Shown here: positions 28,587 to 37,507 of the stretch, in pieces
How the letters are laid out: every line of letters starts with the position of its first letter
Position numbering within the stretch: the stretch's first letter is position 1
Source: Duganella sp. CF402
GTDB lineage: Bacteria > Pseudomonadota > Gammaproteobacteria > Burkholderiales > Burkholderiaceae_D
Reading direction: 5' to 3'
Length of the DNA: 64,000 nucleotides
NCBI RefSeq assembly: GCF_900109645.1
Contig: NZ_FOBG01000001.1
Coordinates: 2,214,262 to 2,278,261 of the forward strand
Program-made: the position numbers and the translations under genes
The notes under the pieces: model-generated
Databases searched by the model: none
Told to the model about the DNA's origin: nothing
Seen by the model: only the letters and a program-made list of their open reading frames with translations

Positions 28587-29477
28587 ATGCGCTTCGACCT
28601 GACCGACCTTAAGCTGTTCGTCCATATTGCCGACAGCGGCAGCATCACCGCCGGCGCGGCGCTGGCGCACCTGGCGCTGCCGTCGGCCAGCGCGCGCGTG
28701 CGCGGCATGGAAGAAGCGCTCAACGTGCCACTACTGCAGCGCGGCCGGCGCGGCGCCGAGCCGACCGAAGCCGGACGCACGCTGTTGCAGCACGCCCGCA
28801 CCATCCTGCGCCAAGTGGACGACATGCACGCCGACCTGGCGCAATTCGCCACCGGCCTCAAGGGACAAGTGCGCCTGCTCTGCAATACCTCGGCCATGAC
28901 CGAATTCCTGCCGGACGCGCTGGCCGCCTTCCTGGCCGCGCATCCGCAGCTGAGCATTAATCTGGAAGAACGCCTGAGCCGCGACATCGTGCAGGCGGTG
29001 GCGGACGGCGCCGCCGATATCGGCATCATCACCGATGCGGTGGACCGCGCCGCGCTGCAAACCTTCCCCTTTCGCGACGATCCGCTGGTGCTGGCGATGG
29101 CGCGCAGCCATCCGCTGGCGCACGCGCTGGGCCACAAGCGCCACGTGGCGTTCGAGGCGGCGCTGGAATATGACTTCATCGGCCTGGCCGGCGACAGCGC
29201 CTTGCAGCAGTACGCGGCGGGACAGGCGGAACGGCTGGGCCGCCGCATGCACTGCAAAATCCGCCTGCGCAGCTTTGAAGCCATCTGCCGCATGGCCGCC
29301 AGCGGCGCGGGACTGGCGCTACTGCCCGAAACAGCCGCACGCCGCAGCCCGGACGATCTGCGCATCGTGAAGTTGAGCGATGCGTGGGCAGACCGCAAGC
29401 TGCTGATCTGCGTGCGCGATGAAGCCGCCCTGCCCGGCTATGCGCGAGAACTGGTGGCGGCGCTGCGCCGAACTTAA
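28587..29477 (+). CDS. LysR-family transcriptional regulator
   Basis: A 296-residue LysR protein. The helix-turn-helix (about residues 1-60: FVHIADSGSITAGAALAHLALPSASARVRGMEEALNVPL) is followed by a substrate domain (GLKGQVRLLCNTSAMTEFLP). It is divergent from the TauE/SafE exporter gene across 77 bases and probably controls it in response to a small anion. The stop codon lies in the first copy of a 12-bp direct repeat (29472-29497), whose second copy carries the stop of the convergent fapA gene. Confidence 0.88.
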   Translation: MRFDLTDLKLFVHIADSGSITAGAALAHLALPSASARVRGMEEALNVPLLQRGRRGAEPTEAGRTLLQHARTILRQVDDMHADLAQFATGLKGQVRLLCNTSAMTEFLPDALAAFLAAHPQLSINLEERLSRDIVQAVADGAADIGIITDAVDRAALQTFPFRDDPLVLAMARSHPLAHALGHKRHVAFEAALEYDFIGLAGDSALQQYAAGQAERLGRRMHCKIRLRSFEAICRMAASGAGLALLPETAARRSPDDLRIVKLSDAWADRKLLICVRDEAALPGYARELVAALRRT

Positions 29478-29497
29478 TCCGCCGGACTTAATCCGCC
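29472..29497. repeat. Tandem microduplication over two convergent stop codons
   Basis: The 12-mer ACTTAATCCGCC occurs at 29472-29483 and again at 29486-29497, with GG between, so the duplicated unit is 14 bases. The first copy holds the LysR stop and the second the fapA stop. With one copy the two genes would share TTAA. Confidence 0.85.
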
Positions 29498-31356
29498 AAA
29501 TATGGCGCCCAGTTGATCGGGCCCACAGGCCCGCTGTGCAGCACCGTCATGCCCGGCACGGCGGTGCGCACCTTGGCCTTGACTTCCTTGGCCGGCCGGT
29601 CGTAGGGCGGCGCCTCGCCAGGCACGAAGCTCATGGTCCGCAGCAGCACGTCGCCGGTCAACAGCTCCACCACGCAGCGCGAGCCGCGCTGCACGGCGCT
29701 CTTCTGCCGCTGCACCTGATTGACCTCTTCCTGCGCCTGTTCCATCTGCACCTGCGCCGCCTTCACCTTCAGCGAAATCTTGGCCACCTGCCGCAGCAAG
29801 GGGCCGACCGCTTCCGCCATCTTGTGGAACAAGGGTTCCTGCTCCGGCGTCAGCATCACCTCACGCTTGCGCACGCGGGTGGCCAGCGTCAGGTAGTTGC
29901 GGACTTCGGTCTGGCTGGTGATGGCGTCCATCTCCGCCTTGCGCACATCGGCTTCGCGCGCGGCCTGCTGCACCTTGGGCTGCAGCTCGGCGATCTTCTT
30001 GTCGAACTTCGAGGTATCCGGCACCAGCGCGTAGAGCAGCATTTCGTTTTGCTTGCGCGGCCCGGCGTGCACGATCTCGATCTTGCGCGCTGCGATGGCG
30101 CAGCCCTCGGCCACCTTGATCACCACCTCTTCCGCGATGATCTCGCAATTGCTGGCTTCCCCGATCACCACGCGGGTGCCGGTAATGATGCAGCTTTCCG
30201 CGCGCGCCAGTGCGATCTCGCCGCGCCTGGTCTGCAACACCGCGCCGGACGCCACGCCCTGCACGCGAATCGCGCCGTCGGCATTGGTGGCGGTGCCGCC
30301 CATCAGGTTTTTGCTCAGCACAATATCGCCGCCGCGCGAGACGATGTTGCCGAACACGTCGCCGTGAATGGTGATGTTCCCGCCCTCCACCGAGCGCTGT
30401 TCCTGCACATCGCCGAATTCCTCGTACTCGCCGGTGAGTTGCAGGTTGCCGGTGGTGCGCGCGCTCACGCCCTCGCGGCTGATGATCTTCGGCCCGATCG
30501 ACAAACGCTTGGTGCCTGGGTCGAGGCTCAGAAAGCCCTCCACCGCCGACACCAGGTATTCGCCATCCTTCAGGCTCTCAATCACCGTGCCTTCGCCGGC
30601 CACCGTGGTCAGCTCGATGTCCTTGGGCACCGGCGGCTCCAGCACCAGTCCTGACAACTCATAGCCGCGCACACCCGGCGTACGCGGCACCTTGCGCAGC
30701 AGCTTGACGTTGGGCTTCACTTGCGGGAAGCGGTTCTGGAAGGTCTGCCAATCGAGCTTGCCATCAGCCTTCTGCAGCGGCGCGTTGCTGCGATGGAGAT
30801 CCTGCGATACTTCAGCGATGGAAGCGTCCTTGCCCGGTGTGGCATTGAGGCGCCGGGCCACCACGATGCGCGCCAGCCGTCCGGTGCCGATCACGTCACG
30901 CACCGCCGGCGCATCGATACCGAAGCGGATCCCCTTGATCCACATATCGGCCACGAATTCGTCGAAGTTCAGGCGCGCCGGTTGCGGCGGCATGTCCGGC
31001 ACCTCGAAGAACACCGGCTCGAAATAGTACTCGGCCTCGCCGTTGATGATCTTGACGTTCTTGTACAGCGAACGGCGCGGCGCGTGGAAAGGCTCGATGC
31101 TGTCGGCAAAGCGCAGCAGCGGCTTGTTGCGTAAGTTCTCCGGCAAATCGGGGCCGACGTTGTACAGCACTTTGCTGAACACCGCGTAATCGAGGCCGGC
31201 AAAATAGGCGCTGCTCATGAAGACCTGGCTGACCGCCGCAAGGCAGCCTACGGCGGCGGCATCGGTTGAAAAATAGATGCCGTCACCTCGCCTGACGATC
31301 GCTGCAGGCAGATCGCCTTCTGCGTTTTGTTCCAGCGCCGTAGCGTCGTCTGACAC
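29488..31356 (-). CDS. FapA (DUF342) family polymer-like protein, copy 1
   Basis: A 622-residue cytosolic protein of the DUF342/FapA family. The middle (about residues 235-435) is a right-handed beta-helix-like domain with short repeats (TTGNLQLTGEYEEFGDVQEQRSVEGGNITIHGDVFGNI). A coiled coil follows (about 445-570). The N-terminal FapA domain lies at about 60-230. In Vibrio, FapA links glucose signalling to flagellar assembly; other members are uncharacterised. The start is a GTG at 31356. It lies 64 bases downstream of a second fapA gene and is probably in the same operon. No flagellar genes are near. Confidence 0.85.
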   Translation of the reverse strand: MSDDATALEQNAEGDLPAAIVRRGDGIYFSTDAAAVGCLAAVSQVFMSSAYFAGLDYAVFSKVLYNVGPDLPENLRNKPLLRFADSIEPFHAPRRSLYKNVKIINGEAEYYFEPVFFEVPDMPPQPARLNFDEFVADMWIKGIRFGIDAPAVRDVIGTGRLARIVVARRLNATPGKDASIAEVSQDLHRSNAPLQKADGKLDWQTFQNRFPQVKPNVKLLRKVPRTPGVRGYELSGLVLEPPVPKDIELTTVAGEGTVIESLKDGEYLVSAVEGFLSLDPGTKRLSIGPKIISREGVSARTTGNLQLTGEYEEFGDVQEQRSVEGGNITIHGDVFGNIVSRGGDIVLSKNLMGGTATNADGAIRVQGVASGAVLQTRRGEIALARAESCIITGTRVVIGEASNCEIIAEEVVIKVAEGCAIAARKIEIVHAGPRKQNEMLLYALVPDTSKFDKKIAELQPKVQQAAREADVRKAEMDAITSQTEVRNYLTLATRVRKREVMLTPEQEPLFHKMAEAVGPLLRQVAKISLKVKAAQVQMEQAQEEVNQVQRQKSAVQRGSRCVVELLTGDVLLRTMSFVPGEAPPYDRPAKEVKAKVRTAVPGMTVLHSGPVGPINWAPYLAD

Positions 31357-31420
31357 GGTCTAATCCCCAGGAAGTTGTAAGCCCAAGATTAGCATTTACG
31401 CCGGGCTTGCGCCAGCCGCT

Positions 31421-33334
31421 TCAAGGCCGCGCAAACCGCTGGCGCGGATTCAAATGCCAGTCCAGCGTCCCGGTGCTGTCGGAGAACAGCAACTCGCCGC
31501 CGCTCGGCGTGCCGCGCAAGCGCGCCTTGAGATCCTTGGGCGGCAAGGCGCGCATGGCGGTGGTGTCGCCCGCAAACGGCATGGTGCGCACCATCGTCTC
31601 GCCGTTGACCAGGTGCAGGCCGCAGCGCGCAATGCCGGCCGCCTCCATCTTCTGTTCGATCACGCGGTCCAGGCGGTCGCTGAGCAGCTTGTGCTGCGTC
31701 TGGCCGGCTTGCAAATCCTGCTGCAGTTTGTGGACGGCCTTGATCTCCTCCGCCACCGCACTGGCGATCTTGCGCAGGTGCTGCCCCTGCTCCGGCGTCA
31801 GCACCAGTTCCTGCGTGCGCAGCTTGGCGGCCAGCGCCAGGTAGCGGCGCACATCCGGCTGCGCCGAGATGCGGTCAAGCTCCTCCTTGCTGGCCTCATT
31901 GGCCTGCGCGAAGGCGGCCACGCGCTGTTCCAGTTCGGCGATCTCCGCGTCGAACTGCGTCACGTCCTTCACCAGCACATAAATCAGCATTTCGGTGCGG
32001 CGGCGCGGGCCGGCGCTTTCCAGTTCCACGTTGCGGCCGGCGATGGCGCAGCCTTCCGCTACTTCGATGAACACTTCATCGGCGATGATCTCGCAGTTGG
32101 AGGCCTCCACCAGCTTGACGCTGGTGCCGGAGATGACGCAGTTCTCGGCACGGTTGATGGAGATGCTGCCATTGGTCGCGACGATCACCGAGTTGGAAGC
32201 AACGCCGGCGATGTTGATGCTGCCGGCCGCGTTATGCACGCTGCCGCTGACCAGGTTCTTGTCCAGCACCACAGTGCCGCCGCGCGAATTGATATTGCCG
32301 TAGACGTTGCCGTGCACCGTGATATCGCTGCCGGTGACGTCGCGCTGCTCCTGCACATCGCCGAATTCCTCGTAGGCGCCGGCCAGCTCCAGGTTGCCTG
32401 TGGTGCGGCCGCTGACGCCTTCGAGGCTGACGATTTTATCGTTGATGGAAATGCGGTTGGACTTCGCGTCCACACTCAGGAAGCCTTCGCGCGTGGAGAC
32501 CAGGTACTCGCCATCTTCGAACATCTTGGCTTCCGTGCCGTCGCCGGCCAGGAAGCGCAGCGTCAAGTCCTTGGGCGGTTCGGGATCGGTCTTGCGCCCG
32601 GCCAGGTCGAAGCCCGGCAGGCCCGGCACCGGCGGCAGCTTTTTCAGCAGCCGCATGCCGGCCTTAATCTGCGGGAAGCGGTTCTGGAAGCTTTGCAGAT
32701 CGACCCGGCCATCGGCGCGCTCTTTGGGCGCATCGCTGCGATGCAGGTCGGACGAGACTTCCACCACGGTCGCATCCTGTCCCTTCTCGGGTTCGAGGTC
32801 GGTGGCGAAGGTGATGCGGTCAGGTTTGGTCGAGGTCATGGCCGCCTTCACGGCCGCCACGTCGATGCCGAAATGGATCCCCTTGTTCCACATGTCGGCG
32901 ATGAATTCGTCGATATCGAGGTACACCGGGCGCTCCGGGATCACGGTGCCGTCGGGCAGCGTCATCTCTTCCTGATATAGCTGCTGGAAGTAGTACTCGG
33001 CGTAGGAGACGCTCATCTTCGGCGCCTTGTACAGCGCCAGCCGCTGACCGTCGAACACGCGCACGTCGTCGGCCAGGCGCAGCGACTCCTGGCCGGGATT
33101 GAGCGCCGGCCCCACATCGTACAAAGCCTTGAGCAGCGCTGGATAATTGAGGCCGACGAAAAACCAACCCGATTGAAACACGTGCGTCACTGCGGCCACC
33201 AGCGCCGGCTTGCTCATGCTCAGATCAATGTAAATTCCGTCCGCTAGTCTTCCCAGCCCTATAGGCAAGCCTGGACCTGGGGCTTCTGGCTCCCGGTCGG
33301 CGGCTAGCGCTGCGGATGCAACGTCTTGAACCAC
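31421..33334 (-). CDS. FapA (DUF342) family polymer-like protein, copy 2
   Basis: A 637-residue paralogue of the downstream gene with the same layout: N-terminal domain (about 40-240), beta-helix core with GRTTGNLELAGAYEEFGDVQEQ and HGNVYGNINSRGGTVVLDKNL repeats, then a coiled coil (about 455-575) and a short C-terminal domain. The start is a GTG at 33334 with a strong GGAGGAA ribosome binding site. It is the first gene of the pair. An FNR-like box lies about 120 bases upstream. The exact function is unknown. Confidence 0.85.
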   Translation of the reverse strand: MVQDVASAALAADREPEAPGPGLPIGLGRLADGIYIDLSMSKPALVAAVTHVFQSGWFFVGLNYPALLKALYDVGPALNPGQESLRLADDVRVFDGQRLALYKAPKMSVSYAEYYFQQLYQEEMTLPDGTVIPERPVYLDIDEFIADMWNKGIHFGIDVAAVKAAMTSTKPDRITFATDLEPEKGQDATVVEVSSDLHRSDAPKERADGRVDLQSFQNRFPQIKAGMRLLKKLPPVPGLPGFDLAGRKTDPEPPKDLTLRFLAGDGTEAKMFEDGEYLVSTREGFLSVDAKSNRISINDKIVSLEGVSGRTTGNLELAGAYEEFGDVQEQRDVTGSDITVHGNVYGNINSRGGTVVLDKNLVSGSVHNAAGSINIAGVASNSVIVATNGSISINRAENCVISGTSVKLVEASNCEIIADEVFIEVAEGCAIAGRNVELESAGPRRRTEMLIYVLVKDVTQFDAEIAELEQRVAAFAQANEASKEELDRISAQPDVRRYLALAAKLRTQELVLTPEQGQHLRKIASAVAEEIKAVHKLQQDLQAGQTQHKLLSDRLDRVIEQKMEAAGIARCGLHLVNGETMVRTMPFAGDTTAMRALPPKDLKARLRGTPSGGELLFSDSTGTLDWHLNPRQRFARP

Positions 33335-33454
33335 GGTCTTCCTCCAAACGGCACGCTCGGGCCGAAAGGCGTTGCGTGTGATTAATTTATCTTACACGCA
33401 GACCATGCGGAATATATGAAAAAAGGTGGCGAAAACGGCACAACTGTGAAGTTA

Positions 33455-33468
33455 TTGATACACATCAA
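33455..33468. promoter_or_regulatory. FNR/ANR-like box upstream of the fapA pair
   Basis: TTGAT-ACAC-ATCAA is a perfect match to the FNR-family consensus TTGAT-N4-ATCAA. It sits in an AT-rich 185-base gap, about 120 bases before the fapA GTG at 33334. A TATATT on the minus strand at 33411-33416 could be the -10. Function is inferred from the motif. Confidence 0.5.
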
Positions 33469-33519
33469 TACCAATAAATTAATAAACGTGCCGTTCTTGC
33501 ATCTTTAATTAAAAGATAA

Positions 33520-33891
33520 TCAACGCCGTGGGGGATTGGCGTACAGGTCCTGCCCGACCTCGTTGATCTGGCGGCGCAGATCGCGGCGTTCGTCCGGCGT
33601 CATGCGGCCAACGCGGCGATTGAGTTCCGCATTGCGGCTGGCTTCCTGCATCGCGCGGCGCTGTTCTTCGGCGCGCGCTTCGTAGCTGCGCGGATCGATC
33701 TGGCGATTGTCGCTGGCGCGTTGATCGTTGCGTTGGCCGCCCTGCTGGTGTTGCGGCTGCTCGCGGCGCGGACCGTCACCGCCATCGGCGTGCGCCAGTG
33801 CGGCGCTGCAAGCCAGCACGGAAGCCGTAATGACTCGAACGCAAAAAGATGCGCTAGCTACCGCGGATATTTTTTTGTGATCGATGAACAT
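33520..33891 (-). CDS. Small secreted Arg/Gln-rich protein, unknown
   Basis: A 123-residue protein with a signal peptide (VITASVLACSAALAHA, cleavage near residue 36). The mature part is very polar, rich in Arg, Gln, Asn and Glu, and probably disordered at first (DGGDGPRREQPQHQQGGQRND). It ends in a helical TPDERRDLRRQINEVGQDLY stretch that recurs in small periplasmic proteins of related bacteria. I do not recognise a function. It is divergent from ompR and lies 185 bases upstream of the fapA pair. Confidence 0.65.
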   Translation of the reverse strand: MFIDHKKISAVASASFCVRVITASVLACSAALAHADGGDGPRREQPQHQQGGQRNDQRASDNRQIDPRSYEARAEEQRRAMQEASRNAELNRRVGRMTPDERRDLRRQINEVGQDLYANPPRR

Positions 33892-33946
33892 GGCGTTCCT
33901 AAGAGCTGAATCTATGCCCGCAGTGTATGATGCTTTGACCGAGGGG

Positions 33947-33984
33947 GTAAGGCTAATTGGGTAAAGTTTGTAATAATTTGTAAT
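33947..33984 (+). promoter_or_regulatory. Phased GTAA/TTTGTAAT repeats upstream of ompR
   Basis: GTAA occurs at 33947, 33961, 33970 and 33980. The last two are part of TTTGTAAT repeats exactly 10 bases apart (33967-33974 and 33977-33984). Tandem sites on one face of the helix fit OmpR-family binding, so autoregulation of ompR at 34063 is plausible. Confidence 0.4.
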
Positions 33985-34062
33985 GACTTATCCTGTGTGC
34001 GTTTTCGCAGGACGATTATGACGTTACCATAGCAACATGAATAAGACAAATCTGGCTGCCAA

Positions 34063-34830
34063 ATGACTAGCACAACGACTGAATCCGGCAACAACAACGC
34101 CAACTCGAACGGCCACGCCGCCAAGATCATGGTGGTGGACGACGACGTTCGCCTGCGCGACCTGCTGCGCCGCTACCTCACCGAACAAGGCTTCAACGTC
34201 TTCACCGCCGAAAGCGCGACCGCCATGAACAAGCTGTGGCTGCGCGAGCGCTATGACCTGCTGGTGCTGGACCTGATGCTGCCCGGCGAAGACGGCCTGT
34301 CGATCTGCCGCCGCCTGCGCGGCGCCGGCGACCAGACTCCGATCATCATGCTGACCGCCAAAGGCGAGGACGTGGACCGCATCGTCGGCCTGGAAATGGG
34401 CGCGGACGACTACCTGCCGAAGCCATTCAACCCGCGCGAGCTGGTGGCCCGCATCGGCGCCGTGCTGCGCCGCCGTGGCCCGGACGAGATTCCGGGCGCG
34501 CCGTCGGAAACGCCGCAGACCTTTGAATTCGGCCAGTTCGTGCTGGACCTGGGCACCCGCACGCTGAAGAAAAACGGCGAGACCGTGCCGCTGACCACCG
34601 GCGAATTCTCGGTGCTGAAAGTATTTGCACGCCATGCGCGCCAGCCGCTGTCGCGCGAAAAGCTGATGGAACTGGCGCGCGGCCGCGAATACGAAGTGTT
34701 CGACCGCAGCCTCGATGTGCAGATCTCGCGCCTGCGCAAGCTGATCGAACCGGATCCATCGAGCCCACTGTACATCCAGACCGTTTGGGGCCTGGGCTAT
34801 GTGTTCATCCCGGAGGGACAGCCGCGCTAA
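34063..34830 (+). CDS. ompR: Osmolarity response regulator OmpR
   Basis: A 255-residue two-component regulator. The receiver domain (about residues 20-135) has the acidic pocket DDD (26-28), phospho-acceptor Asp70 (LLVLDLMLPGEDG) and Lys120 (DDYLPKPF). The winged-helix DNA-binding domain (about 155-250) has the OmpR-type GREYEVFDRSLDVQISRLRKLIE and TVWGLGYVF. The polar N-terminal extension (STTTESGNNNANSNGHA) is longer than in E. coli. The partner envZ begins 1 base after the stop. It probably controls porins and envelope genes in response to osmolarity. Confidence 0.92.
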   Translation: MTSTTTESGNNNANSNGHAAKIMVVDDDVRLRDLLRRYLTEQGFNVFTAESATAMNKLWLRERYDLLVLDLMLPGEDGLSICRRLRGAGDQTPIIMLTAKGEDVDRIVGLEMGADDYLPKPFNPRELVARIGAVLRRRGPDEIPGAPSETPQTFEFGQFVLDLGTRTLKKNGETVPLTTGEFSVLKVFARHARQPLSREKLMELARGREYEVFDRSLDVQISRLRKLIEPDPSSPLYIQTVWGLGYVFIPEGQPR

Positions 34831-34831
34831 T

Positions 34832-36199
34832 ATGAAGTTGCCGCTGAAGTTACCTTTCCCGCTCCGTGTCGCCAGCCTGAAAAGCGGCTTATTCTGGCGC
34901 ACCTTCTTCCTGCTTGGCGCGCTGACCACCACCAGCATGACGGCGTGGGTCGGCATGATCAGTCTGGTGCAGCACGAGCCGCAGGTGCAGCAGATCTCCT
35001 CACAGGTGATCTCGGTGGTCACCATCACCCACGCCGCCCTCACCCACTCCGCGCCCGAGCTGCGGCGCGAGCTGCTGTTCGAGCTTGTGTCGAATGAGGG
35101 CATCCGCGTGTTCCCGCTGGAGGAGGACGACAAGGTCGAGCCGCCGGCCAGCAACGCGCTGATGCCGGACATCGAAAAGCTGGTGAAGGCCAAGCTGGGT
35201 GCCGATACGCGCTTTTCGTCCAAGGTGAACGGCGTGGCGGGCTTCTGGGTCAGCTTCAACATCGACGATGACCAGTACTGGCTGATGCTGGAACGCGAAC
35301 GCATACGCGGCCTGACCGGCATCCAGTGGCTGGGCTGGGCCAGCGTGGTGTCGGTGGTGTCGCTGTTGGGCGCAGCTTTCATTTCCAGCCTGATCAACCT
35401 GCCGCTGCGCCGCCTGACGCAAGCCACGCGCGATTTCGCGCAGGGCAAGCGCCCGGCGCCGCTGCCGGAAAAAGGCCCGATCGAGATCATGGAAGCCAAC
35501 CGCAGCTTCAACCAGATGGTCGAAGATCTTCAACAAGTTGAATCCGACCGCGCCGTGATCCTGGCCGGCATCTCACACGACCTGCGTACGCCGCTGGCGC
35601 GCATGCAGCTGGAAGTGGAGATGGCCAACCTGCCGGACGAGGCGCGCGAAGGCATGCAGTCCGATATCGGCCAGATGGACGCCATCATCGGCCAGTTCCT
35701 CGATTACGCCAAACCGACCGAAGCGTCCAGCTTTATCAACGTCGACATCAGCGAACTGCTGACCGACACCGCGCACGAGGCTTCGCGCCTGCATGATGTA
35801 CGCATCAATACCGATATCGCACCCGGCGCGCATGCGATGGGCAACGCCACCGATATCAAGCGCGTCATCAATAACCTGATCGAGAACGCCCGCCGTTACG
35901 GCAAGACCCCGGGCGAGGAGTTCACCGAGATCGATATCAAGTGCAGCGTCAAGGGCATGCATACCTCAAAGCGCGTCACCATCGAGGTGCAGGACCACGG
36001 CAGCGGCGTGCCGCCGGAGCAGATCGAACAGCTGCTCAAGCCTTTCACCCGGCTGGACACGGCGCGCGGCCAGGCCAATGGCGCCGGCCTCGGACTGGCG
36101 ATTGTCGACCGTGTGATGACGCGCCACAACGCCGAACTGAATGTCCGCAACCGCGACGGCGGCGGCCTGCAGATCCAGATCGTGATGAAGGGACTGTGA
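34832..36199 (+). CDS. envZ: Osmosensor histidine kinase EnvZ
   Basis: A 455-residue inner-membrane kinase that phosphorylates OmpR. Helix 1 is at about residues 22-45, a periplasmic domain lies between, and helix 2 is at about 166-190. A HAMP domain follows (PLRRLTQATRDFAQGKRP), then the dimerisation helix with His249 (AGISHDLRTPLARMQLE) and the ATPase domain (N box NLIENARRYG, G1 DHGSGVP, G2 GAGLGLAIV). It starts 1 base after ompR and its TGA overlaps the next start (TGATG), so all three genes are likely translated together. Confidence 0.92.
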   Translation: MKLPLKLPFPLRVASLKSGLFWRTFFLLGALTTTSMTAWVGMISLVQHEPQVQQISSQVISVVTITHAALTHSAPELRRELLFELVSNEGIRVFPLEEDDKVEPPASNALMPDIEKLVKAKLGADTRFSSKVNGVAGFWVSFNIDDDQYWLMLERERIRGLTGIQWLGWASVVSVVSLLGAAFISSLINLPLRRLTQATRDFAQGKRPAPLPEKGPIEIMEANRSFNQMVEDLQQVESDRAVILAGISHDLRTPLARMQLEVEMANLPDEAREGMQSDIGQMDAIIGQFLDYAKPTEASSFINVDISELLTDTAHEASRLHDVRINTDIAPGAHAMGNATDIKRVINNLIENARRYGKTPGEEFTEIDIKCSVKGMHTSKRVTIEVQDHGSGVPPEQIEQLLKPFTRLDTARGQANGAGLGLAIVDRVMTRHNAELNVRNRDGGGLQIQIVMKGL

Positions 36200-36921
36200 T
36201 GCGGCGCGGTTCCCTGCGCCTTGCGCGGCAGATCGCTGCCTGCGTTGTCGCGGCGGCCGGCTTCGGCGCGGGCGCCGATGCAACATACGCTGCGCCTCCT
36301 GCGCCTGCCGTGCAAACGCGCGAACCGACGGCGGAGGAGCGCACCTCGTTCGACGAATACTACCGCGAGCAGGTGCCGGCCCGCTTGAGCGGCGGCCCGT
36401 CGCTGTTTGCGCCAGCCTTCGATATCCAGCGCCGTCGCGGCGAACCGTGGCAAGTGATCGCGCGCGTCGACTCCTCGCCGCGCCACTACACGCCGGAACT
36501 GTGCCGGCAAGTCCGCACCAGCTACATCTACGACGCCAGGGCGCCCAAAGGCCAGCGCTGGACGACCACCGCCGCAGAGCCGGAATGGTACGTCTGGCTG
36601 GCGACGCCGAAAGTAATCTGCACCGCCGCCAAGTACACGGTGCGCATGGAACCAGCCGTCGCCAACGCCGACGCCACCGCGCTGCTGCGCCAGCACCGCG
36701 ACCTGCTGCTGCGGGCGCGCCTTCTGTTTGCCGGTAACTCAGGCTGCGCGCGTCAACGCGCCCTGACCTTCCGCCTGAGCGCCATCGAACCGGCGCCGCC
36801 GGCCAACGGCGCACCGCAAATGGTAGGCATGGTATTCGAGAGCGACCGCGATACTCGTGTGCGCGTCGCCGTGCGTAAGCATCGCGGCGAGTACGCGGCC
36901 TGGAACGTCAACTGCGAGTAG
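36199..36921 (+). CDS. Secreted protein downstream of envZ, unknown
   Basis: A 240-residue exported protein with a signal peptide (ARQIAACVVAAAGFGAGADATYAAP, cleavage near residue 31). Its ATG overlaps the envZ stop, fixing the start and suggesting co-expression with ompR-envZ. The mature part has several Tyr/Trp-rich segments (TSYIYDARAPKGQRWTTT, EPEWYVWLATPK) and four Cys, and it does not match a family I know. The operon context suggests an envelope role, which is inference. The 3' end overlaps the convergent Imm26-like gene by 14 bases. Confidence 0.7.
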   Translation: MRRGSLRLARQIAACVVAAAGFGAGADATYAAPPAPAVQTREPTAEERTSFDEYYREQVPARLSGGPSLFAPAFDIQRRRGEPWQVIARVDSSPRHYTPELCRQVRTSYIYDARAPKGQRWTTTAAEPEWYVWLATPKVICTAAKYTVRMEPAVANADATALLRQHRDLLLRARLLFAGNSGCARQRALTFRLSAIEPAPPANGAPQMVGMVFESDRDTRVRVAVRKHRGEYAAWNVNCE

Positions 36922-37408
36922 CAGCGGAACGATTGATCGGATGGTCAGGCCCTTCCAGCAGCTTGGTCAGCAATAGCTCCACCGAACCGTAGCCATACAG
37001 CGAATCAGGATCCAGTCCCGCCGTTTCATACGGCACCGATTCCTCGCGCTCCGAGCGGCTCGGATCAGCATCCGCATAGGTCACGCGCCATGCACGCTTG
37101 AGCGCATCGGCGCGGCGCAGGAATTGCGGCACCGGCCACATAGCGGGATCCCACACAGCGCTATCGCCCAGCACGCGCCAATGGCCGCTGACCAGCGCCA
37201 TGTCGCCGCAGCGCAGCACCTTGACCGCGTCCTGCGGGCGCAAGGTATCCAACTCCTCCACCGACGGTACACGCGCCAGCTTCGGGCCGAACAGATACGC
37301 GAGCATGATCTTGCTACCCGGTGACAGGCGCGCCACCATACCCCAACCGTAGCCACCGTCCAGCAATGGCACGGCAAACCAGCTCCCCTCTTGATACGAC
37401 TGCTTCAT
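36908..37408 (-). CDS. Imm26-like immunity protein (orphan)
   Basis: A 166-residue cytosolic protein. The N-terminus (EGSWFAVPLLDGGYGWGMVAR) and IMLAYLFGPKLARVPSVEELDTLRPQDAVKVLRCGDMALVSGHWRVLG fit the Imm26 immunity family, which protects against polymorphic toxins. No toxin, secretion gene or recombination hot-spot repeat is next to it, so it may be an orphan immunity gene or a domesticated one. It is convergent with the secreted-protein gene. The family match is from memory of the motif pattern. Confidence 0.65.
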   Translation of the reverse strand: MKQSYQEGSWFAVPLLDGGYGWGMVARLSPGSKIMLAYLFGPKLARVPSVEELDTLRPQDAVKVLRCGDMALVSGHWRVLGDSAVWDPAMWPVPQFLRRADALKRAWRVTYADADPSRSEREESVPYETAGLDPDSLYGYGSVELLLTKLLEGPDHPINRSAATRS

Positions 37409-37507
37409 TCAAACCCTTTCATCAGCAAGACCGCAGTGTAGCCACGCCGCGCAAAACGCGGCGCACGGGTGTCTGCGGAGTTGGATGACACTTGTGTTAC
37501 ACTGGCG

